Positions 59,201-64,000 of a DNA stretch of 64,000 nucleotides are shown here, piece after piece. The translations under genes were made by a program, and so were the position numbers. This DNA comes from Branchiostoma lanceolatum (lineage: Eukaryota; Chordata; Leptocardii; Amphioxiformes; Branchiostomatidae). The notes below the pieces were generated by a model. It had not been told where the DNA came from. It ran no database searches and saw only the letters and a program-made list of their open reading frames with translations. The first letter of the stretch is position 1. Each line of letters opens with the position of its first letter. Location: the NCBI RefSeq assembly GCF_035083965.1, contig NC_089723.1, forward strand, positions 1 to 64,000, in the 5' to 3' direction.

Positions 59201-62200
59201 CCATCCCCACCCTGTACAGACACAGGCCCATCCCCGCCCTGTACGGACACAGGCCCATCCCCGCCCTGTACAGACACAGGCCCATCCCCGCCCTGTACAG
59301 ACACAGGCCCATCCTCGCCCTGTACAGACACAGGCCCATCCCCGCCCTGTACAGATACAGGCCCATCCCCGCCCTGTACAGACACAGGCCCATCCCCGCC
59401 ATGTACAGACACAGGCCCATCCTCGCCCTGTACAGACACAGGCCCATCCTCGCCCTGTACAGACACAGGCCCATCCCCGCCCTATACAGACACAGGCCCA
59501 TCCCCGCCCTGTACAGACACAGGCCCATCCCCGCCCTGTACAGACACAGGCCCATCCCCGCCCTGTACAGACACAGGCCAATCCCCACCCTGTACAGACA
59601 CAGGCCCATCCCCGCCCTGTACAGACACAGGCCCATCCCCGCCCTGTACAGACACAGGCCCATCCCCGCCCTGTACAGACACAGGCCCATCCTCGCCCTG
59701 TACAGACACAGGCCCATCCCCGCCCTGTACAGATACAGGCCCATCCCCGCCCTGTACAGACACAGGCCCATCCCCGCCATGTACAGACACAGGCCCATCC
59801 TCGCCCTGTACAGACACAGGCCCATCCTCGCCCTGTACAGACACAGGCCCATCCTCGCCCTGTACAGACACAGGCCCATCCCCGCCCTATACAGACACAG
59901 GCCCATCCCCGCCCTGTACAGACACAGGCCCATCCCCGCCCTGTACAGACACAGGCCCATCCCCGCCCTGTACAGACACAGGCCCATCCCCACCCTGTAC
60001 AGACACAGGCCCATCCCCGCCCTGTACAGACACAGGCCCATCCCCGCCCTGTACAGACACAGGCCCATCCCCGCCCTGTACAGACACAGGCCCATCCTCG
60101 CCCTGTACAGACGCAGGCCCATCCCCGCCCTGTACAGATACAGGCCCATCCCCGCCCTGTACAGACACAGGCCCATCCCCGCCATGTACAGACACAGGCC
60201 CATCCTCGCCCTGTACAGACACAGGCCCATCCTCGCCCTGTACAGACACAGGCCCATCCCCGCCCTATACAGACACAGGCCCATCCCCGCCCTGTACAGA
60301 CACAGGCCCATCCCCGCCCTGTACAGACACAGGCCCATCCCCGCCCTGTACAGACACAGGCCCATCCCCGCCCTGTACAGACACAGACCCATCCCCGCCC
60401 TGTACAGACACAGGCCCATCCCCGCCCTGTACAGACACAGGCCCATCCCCGCCCTGTACAGACACAGGCCCATCCCCGCCCTGTACAGATACAGGCCCAT
60501 CCCCGCCCTGTACAGACACAGGCCCATCCCCGCCCTGTACAGACACAGGCCCATCCCCGCCCTGTACAGACACAGGCCCATCCCCGCCCTGTACAGACAC
60601 AGGCCCATCCCCGCCCTGTACAGACACAGGCCCATCCCCGCCCTGTACAGACACAGGCCCATCCCCGCCCTGTACAGACACAGGCCCATCCCCGCCCTGT
60701 ACAGACACAGGCCCATCCCCGCCCTATACAGACACAGGCCCATCCCCGCCATGTACAGACACAGGCCCATCCCCGCCCTGTACAGACACAGGCCCATCCA
60801 CACCCTGTACAGACACAGGCCCATCCCCGCCCTGAACAGACACAGGCCCATCCCCGCCCTGTACAGACACAGGCCCATCCCCGCCCTGTACAGACACAGG
60901 CCCATCCCCGCCCTGTACAGACACAGGCCCATCCCCGCCCTGTACAGACACAGGCCCATCCCCGCCCTATACAGACACAGGCCCATCCCCGCCATGTACA
61001 GACACAGGCCCATCCCCGCCCTGTACAGACACAGGCCCATCCCCGCCATGTACAGACACAGGCCCATCCCCGCCCTGTACAGACACAGGCCCATCCACAC
61101 CCTGTACAGACACAGGCCCATCCACACCCTGTACAGACACAGGCCCATCCCCGCCCTGAACAGACACAGGCCCATCCCCGCCCTGTACAGACACAGGCCC
61201 ATCCCCGCCCTGTACAGACACAGGCCCATCCCCGCCCTGTACAGACACAGGCCCATCCCCGCCCTGTACAGACACAGGCCCATCCCCGCCATGTACAGAC
61301 ACAGGCCCATCCCCGCCCTGTACAGACACAGGCCCATCCACACCCTGTACAGACACAGGCCCATCCCCGCCATGTACAGACACAGGCCCATCCCCGCACT
61401 GTACAGACACAGGCCCATCCCCGCCATGTACAGACACAGGCCCATCCCCGCCCTGTACAGACACAGGCCCATCCCCGCCCTGTACAGACACAGGCCCATC
61501 CACACCCTGTACAGACACAGGCCCATCCCCGCCCTGAACAGACACAGGCCCATCCCCGCCCTGTACAGACACAGGCCCATCCCCGCCCTGTACAGACACA
61601 GGCCCATCCCCGCCCTGTACAGACACAGGCCCATCCCCGCCCTGTACAGACACAGGCCCATCCCCGCCCTATACAGACACAGGCCCATCCCCGCCATGTA
61701 CAGACACAGGCCCATCCCCGCCCTGTACAGACACAGGCCCATCCCCGCCATGTACAGACACAGGCCCATCCCCGCCCTGTACAGACACAGGCCCATCCAC
61801 ACCCTGTACAGACACAGGCCCATCCCCGCCCTGTACAGACACAGGCCCATCCCCGCCCTGTACAGACACAGGCCCATCCCCGCCCTGTACAGACACAGGC
61901 CCATCCCCGCCCTATACAGACACAGGCCCATCCCCGCCATGTACAGACACAGGCCCATCCCCGCCCTGTACAGACACAGGCCCATCCCCGCCCTGTACAG
62001 ACACAGGCCCATCCCCGCCCTATACAGACACAGGCCCATCCCCGCCATGTACAGACACAGGCCCATCCCCGCCCTGTACAGACACAGGCCCATCCCCGCC
62101 CTGTACAGACACAGGCCCATCCTCGCCCTGTACAGACACAGGCCCACCCCCGCCCTGTACAGACACAGGCCCATGTCCCCCCTGTACAGACACAGGCCCA

Positions 62201-64000
62201 TCCCCGCCCTGTACAGACACAGGCCCATCCTCGCCCTGTACAGACACAGGCCCATCCCCGCCCTGTACAGACACAGGCCCATGTCCCCCCTGTACAGACA
62301 CAGGCCCATCCCCGCCCTGTACAGACACAGGCCCATCCCCGCCCTATACAGACACAGGCCCAGCCCCGCCCTGTACAGACACAGGCCCATCCTCGCCCTG
62401 TACAGACACAGGCCCATCCCCACCCTGTACAGACACAGGCCCATCCCCGCCCTGTACGGACACAGGCCCATCCCCGCCCTGTACAGACACAGGCCCATCC
62501 CCGCCCTGTACAGACACAGGCCCATCCTCGCCCTGTACAGACACAGGCCCATCCCCGCCCTGTACAGATACAGGCCCATCCCCGCCCTGTACAGACACAG
62601 GCCCATCCCCGCCATGTACAGACACAGGCCCATCCTCGCCCTGTACAGACACAGGCCCATCCTCGCCCTGTACAGACACAGGCCCATCCCCGCCCTATAC
62701 AGACACAGGCCCATCCCCGCCCTGTACAGACACAGGCCCATCCCCGCCCTGTACAGACACAGGCCCATCCCCGCCCTGTACAGACACAGGCCCATCCCCA
62801 CCCTGTACAGACACAGGCCCATCCCCGCCCTGTACAGACACAGGCCCATCCCCGCCCTGTACAGACACAGGCCCATCCCCGCCCTGTACAGACACAGGCC
62901 CATCCTCGCCCTGTACAGACACAGGCCCATCCCCGCCCTGTACAGATACAGGCCCATCCCCGCCCTGTACAGACACAGGCCCATCCCCGCCATGTACAGA
63001 CACAGGCCCATCCTCGCCCTGTACAGACACAGGCCCATCCTCGCCCTGTACAGACACAGGCCCATCCTCGCCCTGTACAGACACAGGCCCATCCCCGCCC
63101 TATACAGACACAGGCCCATCCCCGCCCTGTACAGACACAGGCCCATCCCCGCCCTGTACAGACACAGGCCCATCCCCGCCCTGTACAGACACAGGCCCAT
63201 CCCCACCCTGTACAGACACAGGCCCATCCCCGCCCTGTACAGACACAGGCCCATCCCCGCCCTGTACAGACACAGGCCCATCCCCGCCCTGTACAGACAC
63301 AGGCCCATCCTCGCCCTGTACAGACGCAGGCCCATCCCCGCCCTGTACAGATACAGGCCCATCCCCGCCCTGTACAGACACAGGCCCATCCCCGCCATGT
63401 ACAGACACAGGCCCATCCTCGCCCTGTACAGACACAGGCCCATCCTCGCCCTGTACAGACACAGGCCCATCCCCGCCCTATACAGACACAGGCCCATCCC
63501 CGCCCTGTACAGACACACGCCCATCCCCGCCCTGTACAGACACAGGCCCATCCCCGCCCTGTACAGACACAGGCCCATCCCCGCCCTGTACAGACACAGA
63601 CCCATCCCCGCCCTGTACAGACACAGGCCCATCCCCGCCCTGTACAGACACAGGCCCATCCCCGCCCTGTACAGACACAGGCCCATCCCCGCCCTGTACA
63701 GATACAGGCCCATCCCCGCCCTGTACAGACACAGGCCCATCCCCGCCCTGTACAGACACAGGCCCATCCCCGCCCTGTACAGACACAGGCCCATCCCCGC
63801 CCTGTACAGACACAGGCCCATCCCCGCCCTGTACAGATACAGGCCCACCCCCGCCCTGTACAGACACAGGCCCATCCCCGCCCTGTACAGACACAGGCCC
63901 ACCCCCGCCCTGTACAGACACAGGCCCATCCCCGCCCTGTACAGACACAGGCCCATCCCCGCCCTGTACAGACACAGGCCCATCCCCGCCCTGTACAGAC
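56203..64000. repeat. 27-bp minisatellite, about 287 copies, running off the window
   Basis: The unit is CCCGCCCTGTACAGACACAG then GCCCATC. Main variants are CCTCGCCC, CCACACCC, TGTCCCCC, CCGCCATG, CCCTATAC and CCCTGAAC. The unit is nine codons with almost no stops in any frame, so it produces a 2,581-codon minus frame (MGLCLYRAG repeated) and others; I find no evidence of a gene. The first copies (56203-56256) are interrupted by 25 bp of other sequence. Confidence 0.98.
57511..63940. repeat. Higher-order duplication of 3,213 bp within the 27-bp array
   Basis: The pattern of variant units repeats with an offset of 3,213 bp (119 units). For example the TGA-bearing unit at 57620 recurs at 60833, and the CCTATAC units at 57752, 58454 and 58805 recur at 60965, 61667 and 62018. 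Copies run about 57511-60723 and 60724-63940 and differ at only a few bases. Confidence 0.9.

Noticed and set aside
56238..63983. A 2,581-codon minus-strand frame of repeated MGLCLYRAG and its overlapping companions
   Set aside because: The repeat unit is 27 bp, nine codons, with almost no stops in any frame, so long frames on both strands are automatic. There is no signal peptide, non-repeat domain, splice context or codon pattern arguing for a protein.

Overview
The window looks like one end of a chromosome from an invertebrate chordate, most likely an amphioxus (Branchiostoma). It opens with about 2.4 kb of CCCTAA/TTAGGG telomere in the orientation expected at a left chromosome end. The genes are animal-type and intron-rich. 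One has the six-exon layout of vertebrate heteromeric neuronal nicotinic receptor genes. DNA transposons, CR1-like LINE pieces and unusually many minisatellites fill the rest. The species call is inference; the sequence alone does not fix it.

Layout. 1-2452: telomere. 2845-6995 (minus): nine spliced exons of a conserved but uncharacterised protein with a transposase-like D...HDR...DTWH signature, running toward the telomere and lacking the C-terminal part I expect. 7615-8238 (plus): a small Cys-cluster protein transcribed divergently from it. 11487-33305 (minus): a complete six-exon nicotinic acetylcholine receptor alpha subunit (504 codons), with introns full of tandem repeats and LINE pieces, a receptor-like exon relic, and a 1.2-kb TIR element that carries a RecQ-like helicase exon. 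30.8-31.5 kb and 35.6-39.9 kb: two copies of a duplicated segment. The second copy carries a 3.5-kb CACTG-ended transposon, and the first is its empty site. 40.2-41.9 kb: a TIR element with a LINE fragment inside. 44.9-46.4 kb: a foldback-like element whose long arms contain a 10-bp satellite. 46862-47023 (minus): the last exon of a second nicotinic receptor gene whose upstream exons lie beyond the window. 47.8-64 kb: almost entirely minisatellites, ending in a 27-bp array that runs off the right edge.

The two receptor genes are in tandem on the same strand, as in the clustered heteromeric nAChR genes of vertebrates. Several arrays in the first receptor gene lie at exon edges and copy splice-junction sequence. 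Roughly a third of the window is tandem repeat. Most very long open frames are by-products of repeat units that lack stops and, in many cases, have lengths divisible by three.
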